64,000 nt of DNA, taken from Rhizoctonia solani (lineage: Eukaryota > Basidiomycota > Agaricomycetes > Cantharellales > Ceratobasidiaceae). A program made the position numbers and the translations under genes. Below, one piece after another: positions 48,753 through 61,005 of this stretch. A model generated the notes under the pieces. That model was not told the DNA's origin. It worked only from the letters and a program-made list of their open reading frames with translations, and made no database searches. Numbering within the stretch: the stretch's first letter is position 1; each line of letters opens with the position of its first letter. The stretch lies in assembly GCF_016906535.1 (NCBI RefSeq), contig NC_057382.1, positions 1,426,001-1,490,000 of the forward strand, read 5' to 3'.

Positions 48753-51071
48753 ATTGGGTCGTAATCGTGCTCGTTAAGTCGTAAGCCGTATACAATGACG
48801 GTCGTATAGAGCGGCAAACAATGTGCGCCAGAGGGATGGTGCGCGGTTTACGCCAGTGGCCCTTGCTTATATACCTACCCATTTCGATGGTGTCTAACGG
48901 CACTTTGGCTCGGCGCATACATGCAAACTTGGCATTATACTTGGCTGAGGTATAGTTCATTAGCTAGTGGCAAGCCTTGCCGTTAACGCCCCTGGGATGC
49001 TTGGCGTGCCTGGACCCTCGTTTGCATCACCCGACGCATTCGGTCTGAATTACGTTGAGCTCCAATGAATCTGAAATTACTTACGGCCTTGGCATTGCGT
49101 CCGGCATCATGCAGCTAGCGATAACACCGAGTACCGTCGCTAGTTCCATGCGGGATAAATCGCGCTTGTACCCCCAAATACAATAGAAGATTCTACTGGA
49201 AACAAGCTCGACGAAGCCAAGGCGCTTGGACAATCACGATATCTCACGAGACCTACAAATGCTTTGAAAACGAGGTACGACCGCGAGCAATTAGATTGTA
49301 ATTTTCATTCGTGAGAGTCCAAATATAAGTACGACATTGTGGTGGATGCATACGGACCTCAGTACGGCCTTTGTACGGCCGCATTTCTCCCAGGTCCCTT
49401 TTCCTGCTTTGCCGCCGGCTGAGTACCGGAAGTCATGTGACGTCAACTTGGTCTTGGCATGGTGGCGCACCACCGATCCAGGACCTGGTTCCAAGATTTG
49501 CAATATCCGCTGGTATGCACTCGATTATTGATGAATGAACTGGAACGCTCAGGTGCTAGACAAGCTTTCCGTCACACTTTACGCGTGTTCCAATTTACAA
49601 GGGCCTCGGCGTCTGCCCCCTGTCTTAGGCTTCAGCCCGCGAGACAGCACCAGCCTTGACTCGATACGAGTCTATTGCCCTGGTAGACCGCCCCACTGTG
49701 CCCCTGAAAGCACCAATTCATCAATCATCTCAATTGATTAGAAATGTCCCAGTCCAACTTGTGTCAATCAAGGTTAAGAATGAGTTAAAATCACACATGG
49801 ATATGATGATAGTCGTTGATCGAGAGGCGAGCACAATTCGCTCCCAGTCAAATGATTATTTGGCCCCTTGGCGTCCCAAGCTTGTAACTTTTAGATTTCA
49901 CGTAAAGGTACAGGAGCTAATAATATACTAGTATCAGATGTTGGATACTCATGATTGTAAAACCAATTGCAAGAATTACCTTGGCAAGAACACAACTAGG
50001 AAAAATGGTGCTAATACGTACTCTAACGTTACCAGTTATAGAAATGACGTCCAGTTTTCAATATTTATAACTTGGTCTACAAGTGCTCCATTGCTTGGGG
50101 GGTGGAGCCACAGCTAGGCTATGACGTGATTATTCTCCTGTATGACCAAGTCCAAGTGGTTAATGCGGGAAAGAGAGAAATCTCATACACCATGCCGTTA
50201 TAATAAGAGTGTCACGATGTTCATATTGGGTAGAGTCGGTAGGTTGATAGATCTTCCAAGCAGGGTATGATGCCTTGTTCACATCCCCCCGGCTCCTCCC
50301 CGAAGGAATCCCCCAAGTAGTGTGCAAAGAACTATAACAATTAAATACCCTGATAAATCAAAGGGAATAGATATCCATTGAAAAGTGACTCGCCTCAGGG
50401 ATCATAGAAACAGGTACAACATCAATCGTCCGAATCCTACAATGCCTCGTGATACAACCCTAGAGTGGGCTGCCCTGAATGATCAATAACATCACCAGCA
50501 GATCCTCCCTCATAGGCCTGTGTGATAATATAATGTTCAAGTCACTCGGGACTCGGGTGGCCCGACTGACGTGCGTACGTGAGGGGGCCCTTGTTAAATA
50601 GTTAAAATACTTGTGATATTTCATAGCATTATCATCTTTTGTCGCGTACATCTCGAGAGATAGGGCCCGATATTAGGTCTTCGTTATTTATTAATGCGCC
50701 GTATCGTTGACCAGTAATATTGGGTCAAGATTGTGGCTCATGCCAGTCTGGAGTTTACGTAATGTGAATATAGTGGTTGTATGTAGATGTATTGATATTG
50801 TTGGGTTTGATTTCCCCTATCTATTACAGCCCTGCCAATATGCTCGAATAAGTATGCGATCCCTACATTGCTCAGTCATTAGATGCAGGCTGTAGGGTAT
50901 ATCATCCCAAGCGATCCTACTGTTGCAAGCTCCCATTGATCAACATTGAGTAATAATCATAGTGGACACGCATATATCTCTCATATAAACTATACATATT
51001 GTACACTCCAAAAAAGTGAATAATAATAAGAACGAAGACGAACGAATTGCTTGTTGCGTATCTGTCCAAGC
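48753..51071. other. intergenic, no gene recognised
   Basis: These 2.3 kb separate the ENA-type gene from the first pheromone gene. They are AT-rich with scattered short open frames and no recognisable motif. Such gene-poor sequence is common around mating-type B loci, but this alone proves nothing. Confidence 0.35.
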
Positions 51072-51182
51072 TTATGCGATCACACAGTACGACCCTGACC
51101 CAGATCCACCCGACGTCTCTTGATCTACGGGCTGCTCAGCCTCAAGGGTGTAGCTATAAGTGTAGGTGGCACAAGAATCCAT
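51072..51182 (-). CDS. mating pheromone precursor, CaaX type (copy 1)
   Basis: A 36-codon gene with no intron. It starts MDSCATYTYSY, has an acidic middle (EAEQPVDQETS), a Gly/Ser linker and the terminus GSYCVIA followed by TAA at 51072-51074. CVIA is a CaaX box: the cysteine would be farnesylated, VIA removed and the end methylated. The N-terminal part would be cut off to leave a short lipopeptide of about 10-15 residues (family knowledge of basidiomycete pheromones; the cut site is not visible). It is a paralogue of the 52011-52121 gene, with equal length and many identical residues. The gene sits in an otherwise empty region. Confidence 0.8.
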   Translation of the reverse strand: MDSCATYTYSYTLEAEQPVDQETSGGSGSGSYCVIA

Positions 51183-52010
51183 GGTGTGATAGGTATGCCT
51201 TAGATAAGTCTGTATATGCAAACCCAAGTAGACAAGTGCAGGAGAGCTGGACTACTAAAGAAATCTGCTTCTGCGTAGGTTGGGTTATATACCTCGCGTT
51301 TGCTCTTATATCGTATTGTTCAGAGCTCATTCGCTAGATACAAATATGAGAGTACATGATGGCTATTGTTGTGTGAGGGGAGGTTGCTGAAATTAGATGA
51401 TGATCACTTTTGATACTGCAAAGTGATGGTGGGTGGACTGCGATGAGATTAGGCAACCTTTCAGTATATGACGTTTATGAGCTAGCGCAATCACACGTAC
51501 TTCGTGGTGCAAATTTACTATAGATGAAATACGCGTCGAAGCAGTGTGAATTGATTGCTTTACTCAGGGTGCACGATCCATGCGGTAGTGACACTGGTAA
51601 GCAGGTTGATCTAGGCTATTGTCCTCAGTCAGACTGAGGTTATAGTGTTCGAATCATTATGCACAATTGCACGCGTAACTATTGAAGGCAAACACAGAGA
51701 TTATATATTTTGGTACAGTGCGCTAGTTCCTCTGCCATATTGACCACGAATCGCGACCCATTCAATCCTGACCACTCAATTGGAAGATTTCAAACATTTG
51801 TTTGTATCCATTTCAAATGTCTCATTCAACATTCCATTTCCGCATTCGTGTGCGTGTAAAACATCCAAAACTGTAAAAGTACAACACAGTACAACTCGTT
51901 GAGTACATAATTCGACATGAACCAACAAGTATCCAGAAAGTCAAAAGTAATAATAATAATAAGAACGAATAAGGTTGGTATGTTTTTTTTTTTGCGATCT
52001 TGCGACCGTT
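51183..52010. repeat. spacer between tandem pheromone genes, with related flanks
   Basis: About 830 bp. The strand-downstream flank of each pheromone gene carries a similar motif (aataataataagaacga at about 51022-51038 and at 51953-51968), so the duplication included flanking DNA. The rest has diverged and holds no recognised gene. Confidence 0.5.
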
Positions 52011-52121
52011 TCATGCAATAACGCAGTAAGACCCGGTTCCGCCTCCGTTGCTGGTCTCTTGGTCAATGGGTTGCTCGATCTCAGTAGGGTAGGAGTAGGA
52101 GTAGACGGCAGCGGAGTCCAT
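52011..52121 (-). CDS. mating pheromone precursor, CaaX type (copy 2)
   Basis: A 36-codon gene: MDSAAVYSYSY, then PTEIEQPIDQETS, a Gly-rich linker and GTGSYCVIA, with the stop at 52011-52013. The longer open frame reaching upstream to 52271 is rejected as the start, because the ATG at 52121 gives a protein identical in length to copy 1 and aligned end to end with it. Shared features are MDS, the alternating Tyr/Ser stretch, EQPxDQETS and YCVIA. Processing is expected as for copy 1. Differences between the copies at the Tyr-rich start and the linker may fall mostly in the discarded part, so the mature peptides may be the same or nearly so (inference). Confidence 0.82.
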   Translation of the reverse strand: MDSAAVYSYSYPTEIEQPIDQETSNGGGTGSYCVIA

Positions 52122-53951
52122 TGTTAGGTAGGTATGAGTAGTTATGAGTAGGTTTGGTAAGGTAAATATGCGCAGACGAGAGTGCCCGGTTACTGAGGAG
52201 ACGAGGATTCCCTTGTTCAGCAACTTTATAGCTTGAGCTGCCCATATCGTCTTTTTGTTCTCAACGGCCACACTGAAGAGAGGGGGAAGGCATTGTGAGC
52301 CATGTGGGCGATCACAGTGCGAGATGCTATTGTCGCAGCCTGATTTGGTAATCCGAGTAGCGATGATCGACAGAAATGCCTATGGTCCCTTTGATGATCC
52401 GCTGACCGATGTTATAACACTCGTTCCAGAGCACGCTCCCAGAGACCAATTAAATATTATCCTGGAAGATTCAGAGTAGCGTGCAACTTGGTTGCAGCGT
52501 GGACGCCATCGGACCTACTATGAGCGATATTACTGGAGGTCAGTTGTTGCCGACGGTGAGTTTGACGTGCTGCCCCAAGGGACCAGCAGGGAACAATGGT
52601 ATTGAAATTGCGTGGCCGCCAGGCAATCGACGATTCGCTAATAAATCGGTGTGGGGCGGAGAAATGCGGGGAGGTAGGACAATAGGTCCATGGTGTCGAA
52701 ACCTCATTCTGGTGGGCTATTGATCAAAACGCGTTCCCGATCCCGAATTGCAAATTACTACTGGTAATTATTGTCTTCACTCTATTATGGATTATTGTGC
52801 CATCTTTACACTCATCCATATATAGGAGTCAATTATTCCCTGCTTGGACGTTTGTCCCACACATTACATCTGAACATATATCCTTCCCACGCTTCGGACG
52901 TAACCTATAGTTTTATTTCCCAAGGTGGCCTATGCAACTCGCTGAGGTAGAGCGGGACGAGTAGCTCAAATACTGCATCGGCATCTCACTAGCAAGCGAG
53001 TGAACCAGAATAAATATTCGGATTGAGGTCTTTTAAAAAATTGATAACCATCGGTCAGCCTACTTCTGTACATATTTTTTATGAAATCGAAGCGGGCAGG
53101 CTGATGGAGATAGCGGTCATCATAGTGAGTAGCGCTAATTTTAACGAGTTCTTTAGGCATAACGCTAATGTTAGCCTTGAGCTTGTAAGCAATATATGCG
53201 CTTTGTCATAAAACATTACAATTATCTACTTAAGTTCAATAAGTATAATGATGGGTATTATCATATGAAGGTATTGTCCTCCCGCTCTTTGGCATCTTTG
53301 ACAGAATCAACCTTACGTTGTCGTATATAGTTGGATCCGGGTATTCCAGAGAGTCTTCTGTTCAGGCTGTACGCGTGCTGAAACGATGGATGGTCATCCG
53401 ATAGTGGCTAGATGAAGGCATGTGTACGCAATCTATAATCTAGATTCTGTCCTCAAGTCGATCAGACGCATAGCCATCGGGAAAGAAATCCATCCTTGCA
53501 TTGCGTACACGTAAACATGTCATTATTTGATCGGCGCAATGGCGGTACGTTCCCGAACTCGTGCCCAAATAAATAGCGCTCCCGCTGTAAACAGGCACAT
53601 ATTCTTTACGAGGAAATAAGTGACACGTTGTTATCGAAATAAAGACCCTTCGAGCTCGTACCTCGTGCTACCGAATTGGTAGTGTTGCGAGTCATGCAGA
53701 TTACTGGCACCATTTCATCTCAGCTCGGGCAGCTATTCCTCAAGAATTCCGAGTATATGGCCATAGCGTTTGAACATTACAGCTGAGTAACCTCTGCTAT
53801 CTTGATGTTGATAGCTATTTCTGTGGCAGCCTCGCGCAATTTTAAGAAAATATGTGGCTAGAGGGTATAAAACGTCTCAGTAGAAACTCCAAAGTGAATA
53901 AACCAATCTTCACTCTCCCACTCTCACTATTCTCACTTCCCGCTTCACTAA
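52122..53951. other. intergenic, no confident gene
   Basis: These 1.8 kb run from the second pheromone gene to the orphan gene. Open frames of 74 and 80 codons at 52255-52479 and 52481-52723 have no recognised motif. I searched by eye for seven-helix STE3-type receptor exons and found none. Confidence 0.35.
53866..53872 (+). promoter_or_regulatory. TATA box
   Basis: A consensus tataaaa lies 80 bp before the ATG of the orphan gene at 53952, with C/T-rich sequence between, as in strongly expressed fungal genes. Confidence 0.5.
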
Positions 53952-54560
53952 ATGCAGCCATCTCCAAGAGGTCGACACCTTATGTTTTCGGTCTTCACAT
54001 CCGTTCCAGACACATCATTCTACCCTGCCGGAGCTGACGAGCGAATTGACCACTGGACTTTTCGCCATGTAACATTCTATGCGCTCCCACTCCAGTCGCA
54101 TGGTCAATTAAACATCTGGCTCATGGTAATAGCCCAATCCAATGTTACAAACGGTGCCTGGAGATACCTTTGGCTCGATCCGGTTACCGACGATCACGAC
54201 GGCAGAATCACCGGCATACGTGTTGAACTCACGGATGGGGCCCCGCCTTCAGGTGTCGTAGCGGAGTTCAAGGTCGAAGAGAGCGTATTTGAGACTCAAG
54301 ACAAAGGCGAAACGCACCCCCGCCCGGTACACTACTTCCACTACGAGCTCATGGCTCATCTACGTGATGGGTTTACCCAAGCGATGCTATTGCCTCACAC
54401 TACTGGCAATGAGTTCCAGTTCTACTTGAACTACATGTACTTCTTGGTTCGAGCTGGGGTGATTAATGAGGCTGACGAAATTAGGTTACACGATGTGTTG
54501 AGAACTCAATGGGTGTATTATAATACCACTCTAACTCAGTCGGGTCAGGTATGGCAATAA
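53952..54560 (+). CDS. orphan single-exon protein, 202 residues
   Basis: A complete intronless open frame starting MQPSPRGRHLMFSVFTSVPD. It has mixed, soluble-looking composition, with segments such as WTFRHVTFYALPLQSHG, LNIWLMVIAQSNVTNGAWRY and GVVAEFKVEESVFETQDKGE, and a His/Tyr-rich stretch (HPRPVHYFHYELMAHL). There is no clear signal peptide (the early hydrophobic stretch is short) and no membrane helix. A TATA box sits 80 bp upstream. I do not recognise the family. The alternation of hydrophobic strands suggests a compact globular domain, not disorder. Being intronless among intron-rich neighbours is unusual. Confidence 0.6.
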   Translation: MQPSPRGRHLMFSVFTSVPDTSFYPAGADERIDHWTFRHVTFYALPLQSHGQLNIWLMVIAQSNVTNGAWRYLWLDPVTDDHDGRITGIRVELTDGAPPSGVVAEFKVEESVFETQDKGETHPRPVHYFHYELMAHLRDGFTQAMLLPHTTGNEFQFYLNYMYFLVRAGVINEADEIRLHDVLRTQWVYYNTTLTQSGQVWQ

Positions 54561-55232
54561 TGTTTTGAACTATGCGCATGTTATGATGTATTGTCTCGTA
54601 CGAAGGTCGTTTAGTCACTATGTTGGAACAAAGACTGTGGAAGCTTGGAATCTCTAGAATTTACTTTGAGCTTTGGTTAACGTTTTGTTAGATGACTCTG
54701 ATAAATGTCTTGGTGGCTCAAAATAAATGGTAGCCACGTAAACCACATGTTCAGACGCTTGAACTCTGCATGTTGCTTAATGTGGCTTCTGTGGCATGCT
54801 TCACTTCATCCATATGAAGGTTCCAGTTTGGTGCCAACTTGAATCTTTGATCGAAGGTACACATATCAGTGGTGACCCTCATCCCAAGTGTTCCGGCTTT
54901 ATAGGGGTCGTTGAGAGTTCGTGTATCTGTAAGTGCCTAATGGCAGACAGTCTCTCAAGGCCGGAGCAAGTGCAGAGATATATACGAACTTATTGGCACT
55001 CCTGTGAGGTAGCAGGAAGCATTAGATTGGCGGGATATTGCTTAGACCATCCCTTATTCCTGATAAACGTGCTGTAGCACTAGGTGGGTGGTCAAGAAAA
55101 GGCCCTTTGTTGTTTGTTCGTTTCTCTAAGAGAAAGGCGATGTCATGAAGTTAAATTGGCATCAAGATGCGTGCAAATATCGTAGTGGACTAAACAAATC
55201 GAACAAGAGAAAAGACAAACAGAGCCAGGCAT
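54561..55232. other. intergenic spacer
   Basis: About 670 bp between convergent genes (orphan and polyubiquitin). No gene is recognised. Confidence 0.4.
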
Positions 55233-56580
<1,348 letters not shown>

Positions 56581-57801
56581 TCACCTCAGCTCCCAAACGG
56601 TATCCTTCACGGGTCTACCCTCGAGGAAATCCTTCAAGTTTCCAAGCGCTCGGACCTCCATACCGTGCTGCGATTCCTGTGTCTCTGTGCCCATATGAGG
56701 GAGTAGAGTAACGTTGCGGAATGTAAACAATTTGGGATTTACTTGAGGCTCGTTCGGATAGACGTCAAGACCAGCAGCGTAGAGCTATCAATAGCAATCG
56801 AATCAGCGTCATACATATCTTCTACCAGTAGTATGCATCGCTTACATGCCCATCCTCAATTGCATGGATGAGCGCCTCCTCATCGATGACTTTTCCTCGA
56901 GCTGTGTTGATGATTATGGAACCCTTCTTCATCGCACGAATAGCCTTTTCATCTACGAGATGGACGGTCTTCTCGTTTAATGGTACGTGGACACTATCCG
57001 ATACCCGATTAGTGTGCTTTCCAGGTGTCAACTACACACATCAAGTTACCTGAGAACGTCAATCTCCGCCAACATCTTCTCCTTGTCCGGATAGTACTCC
57101 GCCCATTCAGGTGCGTCCTTCACTGGGTTTCGCGAGTGGTACAAGATCCGTTTCATAGGGAATGCCCTCGCCAATTTCGCAAAGTGTCCACCGATTCCAC
57201 CCATACCAAGGATACCAAGCGTCAATGCGCTCGGATCATGAGCCGGTGCGAGCCCCCCCTTCCATTTCCCTTCTCGTACGTTACGTTCCGCGATAGAGAA
57301 TTGGCGGCAGGCAGAGATGAGGAGATACAGCGCAGTCGTTGCCGTCCCGTCATCAACTGCTCCGGGGGTGTTGCTTACGCCTATCCCGCGAGCTTTGCAG
57401 ACAGCGACATCAATTTGATCATATCCGGCGCCATTATGCGCGATCCATTTGACAGATGAAGGTAGTTTCTCGATCAGTTCCTTGTCAAAAATGCCAATGA
57501 AATCTGCCGAGGTGTTATGTCGGTAGATACCAGTGATATTAGCGTAGGTGGTCGATAGTTCCTCATAGAATTGAGCGCGGGATTTAGATTTCATAGGCTG
57601 TAATCGGATAAGTGGATCGTGATATGGATACTGGCTGATAATTTACTTACAATAATCTCGGCAAGAGGTCCAATCATCTGTTTGGCATCCTCATTCGCCC
57701 AGACGAGGTCTCCTACAGGCAATAGTCAGACGCATTAGACTAGTTGCATACGCGAGCTATTATTAGTACATGCCACAGATGAGAACTTTGGTTGGGGCCA
57801 T
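56581..57801 (-). CDS. D-isomer 2-hydroxyacid dehydrogenase
   Basis: NAD(P)H-dependent oxidoreductase of the glyoxylate/hydroxypyruvate reductase type. The start at 57801 gives MAPTKVLICG; after an intron, LVWANEDAKQMIGPLAEI. The main exon gives KWIAHNGAGYDQIDVAVCKA, GVSNTPGAVDDGTATTALYL, then the cofactor loop LGILGMGGIGGHFAKLARAF (GxGxxG). The next exons give SVHVPLNEKTVHLVDEKAIR and GSIIINTARGKVIDEEALIH, with the catalytic Arg region, then AGLDVYPNEPQVNPKLF and LLPHMGTET with the catalytic His, and the end DTVWELR (stop 56581). Length is near 335 residues, as usual. It resembles yeast Gor1, so glyoxylate is a reasonable substrate guess. It diverges from the MDR gene with 475 bp between starts. 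Confidence 0.9.
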
Positions 57802-58276
57802 TTTTGTAGGTCAACAGAGTATTGATGGGCCGAAGGGGTAATGAAGAAACTGGGGTTTCTTCAATGCGTTAGCTATTTTATATAGGTTAGTACGTCAGTC
57901 GATACAGTCCCAATTTCAACGACGGTGTAAATACCTCGGGCCGACATCCGAGAAAAGGCGCCGAGCGACAGACCATAAGTCACGGGACAGCCTGAAACTT
58001 TCCAGTACCATTTCGGCGCCGACAGACAAATACATTCAGCGCGGGCATCCATGAGCTTTTGCCCGATCCGATGATTAAGTCAAAGGCTCATGCTGACTGA
58101 TTTATGCGAGCTGCCCTGTATTACATTCATTCCAGAGCATATGGCGTGACCTGTAGAACCTAATAGAACTCCGAAACCGAGAACAGGGGATATTTAAGTA
58201 CCTCAAAGATCGCACACAGCTCGATTGTCCCAAATTTCAACCCCGATAGACCTATTGAATCTCATTTTCTGATATC
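57802..58276. promoter_or_regulatory. divergent promoter between dehydrogenase and MDR gene
   Basis: 475 bp between the two starts. A TATA-like tatttaagtacct lies at about 58192-58204, and the same element recurs before the second MDR copy at about 60919-60931. The promoter was therefore part of the duplication. Confidence 0.5.
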
Positions 58277-59514
58277 ATGGCTGAGCACAAGGCATCCCTT
58301 CTTCTCGAGAAGCACGGCAAACTTGAAGTAAAGACTCGCCCCACTCCTACCCCACAAAAGAACCAAGCTCTTGTCAAGGTCACTGCTGCTGCGAGTAAGT
58401 TATTACTTTAATGCGCATATATATTTCTCTGACTGAACGAACACTGTCTTAGTCAACCCTGTCGATTGGAAGGTCAGTGCACGTTTATTCTACTCGATCT
58501 GTCCGTATTTAATTAACAATTTTGTAGATCATCGACTACGGTATCTTTGTAGAAAAATTCCCCGCCGTTCTGGGCTCCGATGGAGCTGGGGTCGTTGAAG
58601 CAGTTGGTCCGGAGGTGACTGACTTTGATGTCGGAGATAGAGTGTTAGTTTCGCAGTTTACAGTATTTGTTGCCTATCTGATGTTTCTGAATAGTTTTTT
58701 CCAGGGAGCATACGGTCATGATGACGAAACAACGTTCCAAGAGAAAGCGATTGTCCAGACCGATATTATTTCTAAGATCCCAGACAACATCACCGACGAC
58801 CAGGCATCGACCATCCCACTCGCTGCTCTTACTGCGCTAGTTGGTCTCTTCCAGAAGACTGGCGTTGATGTGCCAGTGAATGGTCCCACTGCCAACGGGA
58901 AGGGTGTTCTGGTTCTAGGAGGAAGTTCATCTGTTGGTCAATTTGGTGGGTGATCTTGCGGAACATCTACTTCGCACTACTTACCGGCATGGGCTTGATC
59001 AAGCTATTCAACTTGCTCGCATCGCTGGCTTCTCGCCTATTGTTACGACTGCGTCGGCCCAACACAATGACTTCCTCAAGTCGCTTGGAGCGACCCATGT
59101 GTTTGGTCGCGACGTGGATGCAAAGACTATCCAATCTTTTTTTCTATGCCCGTCGCTCTCGTTCTGGACTCAATCTCCCAGGCTTCGACTCAGGAGCTTG
59201 GTTTCAAGGTCTTGACTACCCCCTCGCCCGTGCAGGGCGCCCATCTTGCTACTGTGCTCCCGCCCGATGACTCGGTCAAAGAGAAAAATTCTGGAGACAA
59301 AATCACCGTACATAACATCTTTGGTAGCTCCCATCAGTTCAGGGACCTAAGCGTACCATTCTGGCAAACTGTTGGTCAGTGGATCAAAGATGAGAAATTT
59401 GTGCCTAACCGGGTACAAGTCGTAAAGGGAGGTCTTGCCGCGGTACCGGAAGCTATAGATCTTTCGCGCAAGGGTGTGAGCGGTGTGAAGATCGTAATCC
59501 ACCCTCAAGAGTAA
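58277..59514 (+). CDS. MDR-family oxidoreductase, copy 1 (one frameshift in a T run)
   Basis: Medium-chain dehydrogenase/reductase of the zinc-free enoyl/quinone reductase type (GroES-like N-terminus plus Rossmann fold). The start at 58277 gives [20 protein letters not shown]. Exons follow with [67 protein letters not shown] and [16 protein letters not shown], then an intron (58945-59011, GTGGGT...AAG) and [20 protein letters not shown]. The nucleotide loop is GGSSSVG. The C-terminal part is [14 protein letters not shown] ... [18 protein letters not shown] (stop 59512-59514). The T7 run at 59137-59143 puts the last part out of frame; copy 2 has one more base there. That is either an undercalled homopolymer or a real break. 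No zinc-ligand pattern is seen. Confidence 0.8.
58846..59137 (+). repeat. 292 bp tract identical to 61576-61867
   Basis: By eye this stretch of copy 1 matches copy 2 base for base from ctcttccagaagac to the end of atccaatct, including the 67 bp intron. Sequence on both sides differs at many positions. See the gene-conversion finding. Confidence 0.8.
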
Positions 59515-61005
59515 GGGCAAGAAGGCAACTACTTGTACCTGTATAATAGCGTTAAATATAAGCAAACTCAATTGCCTAATAGCATAGCAAGGGGTGGATT
59601 GGGGATGTTTTAACTTAAGACTACTTATTATACTAGTCCACAATACAATGACCGCAATTGGCGCGCTCAACTTGCGGACATACCCAAAAACAAATACATC
59701 AAAGGTATCACACACCCATACTTAAAATTCAGGTGAATGCATAGGCACCATGAAGATGAGCATAAAAGCAATCCTGTTGCATGCTTAAATATCTCAGAGG
59801 CAACTGTCCTAAATTTGACTGGGTTGAGACCTTGAGTTGAGGCTCAGGATTTGGACGTCAGTTTTAAGGTGGCACTCTGGTTCCTGTATGCTAGCTACTC
59901 ATGTTGACTTACTGGTATTCATACTCTTAAAATCAGATACTCATAAGCTTGAGTACTCAGTATAGTATCACTCTCTTTGCATATTTCAGTAATTTACAAC
60001 CCAACGCAGGAAGCCAACAGGACGGAGGCCATGTAGTGCAGTCAAAATACCGATATAGAAGGCTCTGCGCCATTTTGTCATGTTGGCCAAAATAGACTTG
60101 ATGTCCTAAGGCAAGATGTAAAATTACGGTCCAGTTAGCAAGGGATTGCATCTTGGATTAGATGAGTGTTTGTATGCACTCGAACTCAGTTGGTGTCCAA
60201 GGGGGGGGGGTCACTTTTTTAGTTGAGACAGAGGTTCTATTTTTTCCTTTGTCTCTTTTGTGATCTTTTCCACTGCTTATTGTAAAATCTGTGTTTCTAT
60301 CTTTCTCTTTGGTTCTTTAAAGAGCAAAAAGATATATCAGCAAATTTGGTTGAAGGATCTCTCTTTTGGGTCTTTTTCCTCTTTAAAGAGACAAAAGAAC
60401 TGCCTCCTTGCTCCTGATGAAAGCTCCTATGTACTTGAATACCCTAACGTACCACTCTGTGTGTTCCCTTTGCAGGACGGCTATACTGGTTAATTTGTTT
60501 CATTGATGAGCATCCATTATCAACCATCAATTCGGGTGTTGCCCTTGAATCAAACCATACTATTTGCCTCATTGTCTGTTGTCTTTGTCAAATGCCACTG
60601 AGTTCTATGTTTTACTGTGTTTTGTCCTTTGCTTGGTCATTTTTGCGCTGTCTTAGGCTTGATGTGGAACTATAAGCATTCAACGCGGGTTGAAGCTGGG
60701 CTAATTTCAGATGAGACAAATTGTACCTAATTTACGTCTAACAAATGAGTATTGGATCAGTTAGCGCGGTAGATTGATAGTTTGCTGATCAAGCCAAACA
60801 CCCGCGTTGGCCGGTTTGCAACTTGCTGTATGCGTATCGCGCTCCTACTGTATATTCATTCCAAACTACATGACGTGACATATGAAACCTAACAGTGCTC
60901 CAAAATCAAAAGCAGATGGTATTTAAGTACCTTGAACCCGCACATACTTCAACGATTCAAGCCCTTGATCTCAATAGCTCTTATTGAAACTCATTTTCTG
61001 ATACT
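59515..61005. other. spacer between tandem copies, with G10 run and T-rich segment
   Basis: About 1.5 kb. A run of ten G at 60201-60210 is followed by T-rich sequence (60210-60410). That segment contains ctctttaaagag-type palindromes and imperfect inverted copies of a tttgtctctttt motif, and looks like degraded mobile-element sequence (weak). From about 60830 the sequence resembles the copy 1 promoter (58100-58276), ending in tatttaagtacct near 60919. Confidence 0.4.

Noticed and set aside
52122..52271. Upstream extension of pheromone copy 2 to an 86-residue protein
   Set aside because: Copy 1 has no such extension and both copies align exactly from the internal ATG at 52121.
49000..54000. 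STE3-type pheromone receptor near the pheromone genes
   Set aside because: Looked for on both strands among the short frames, but no run of exons with seven hydrophobic segments or the conserved receptor motifs was found.
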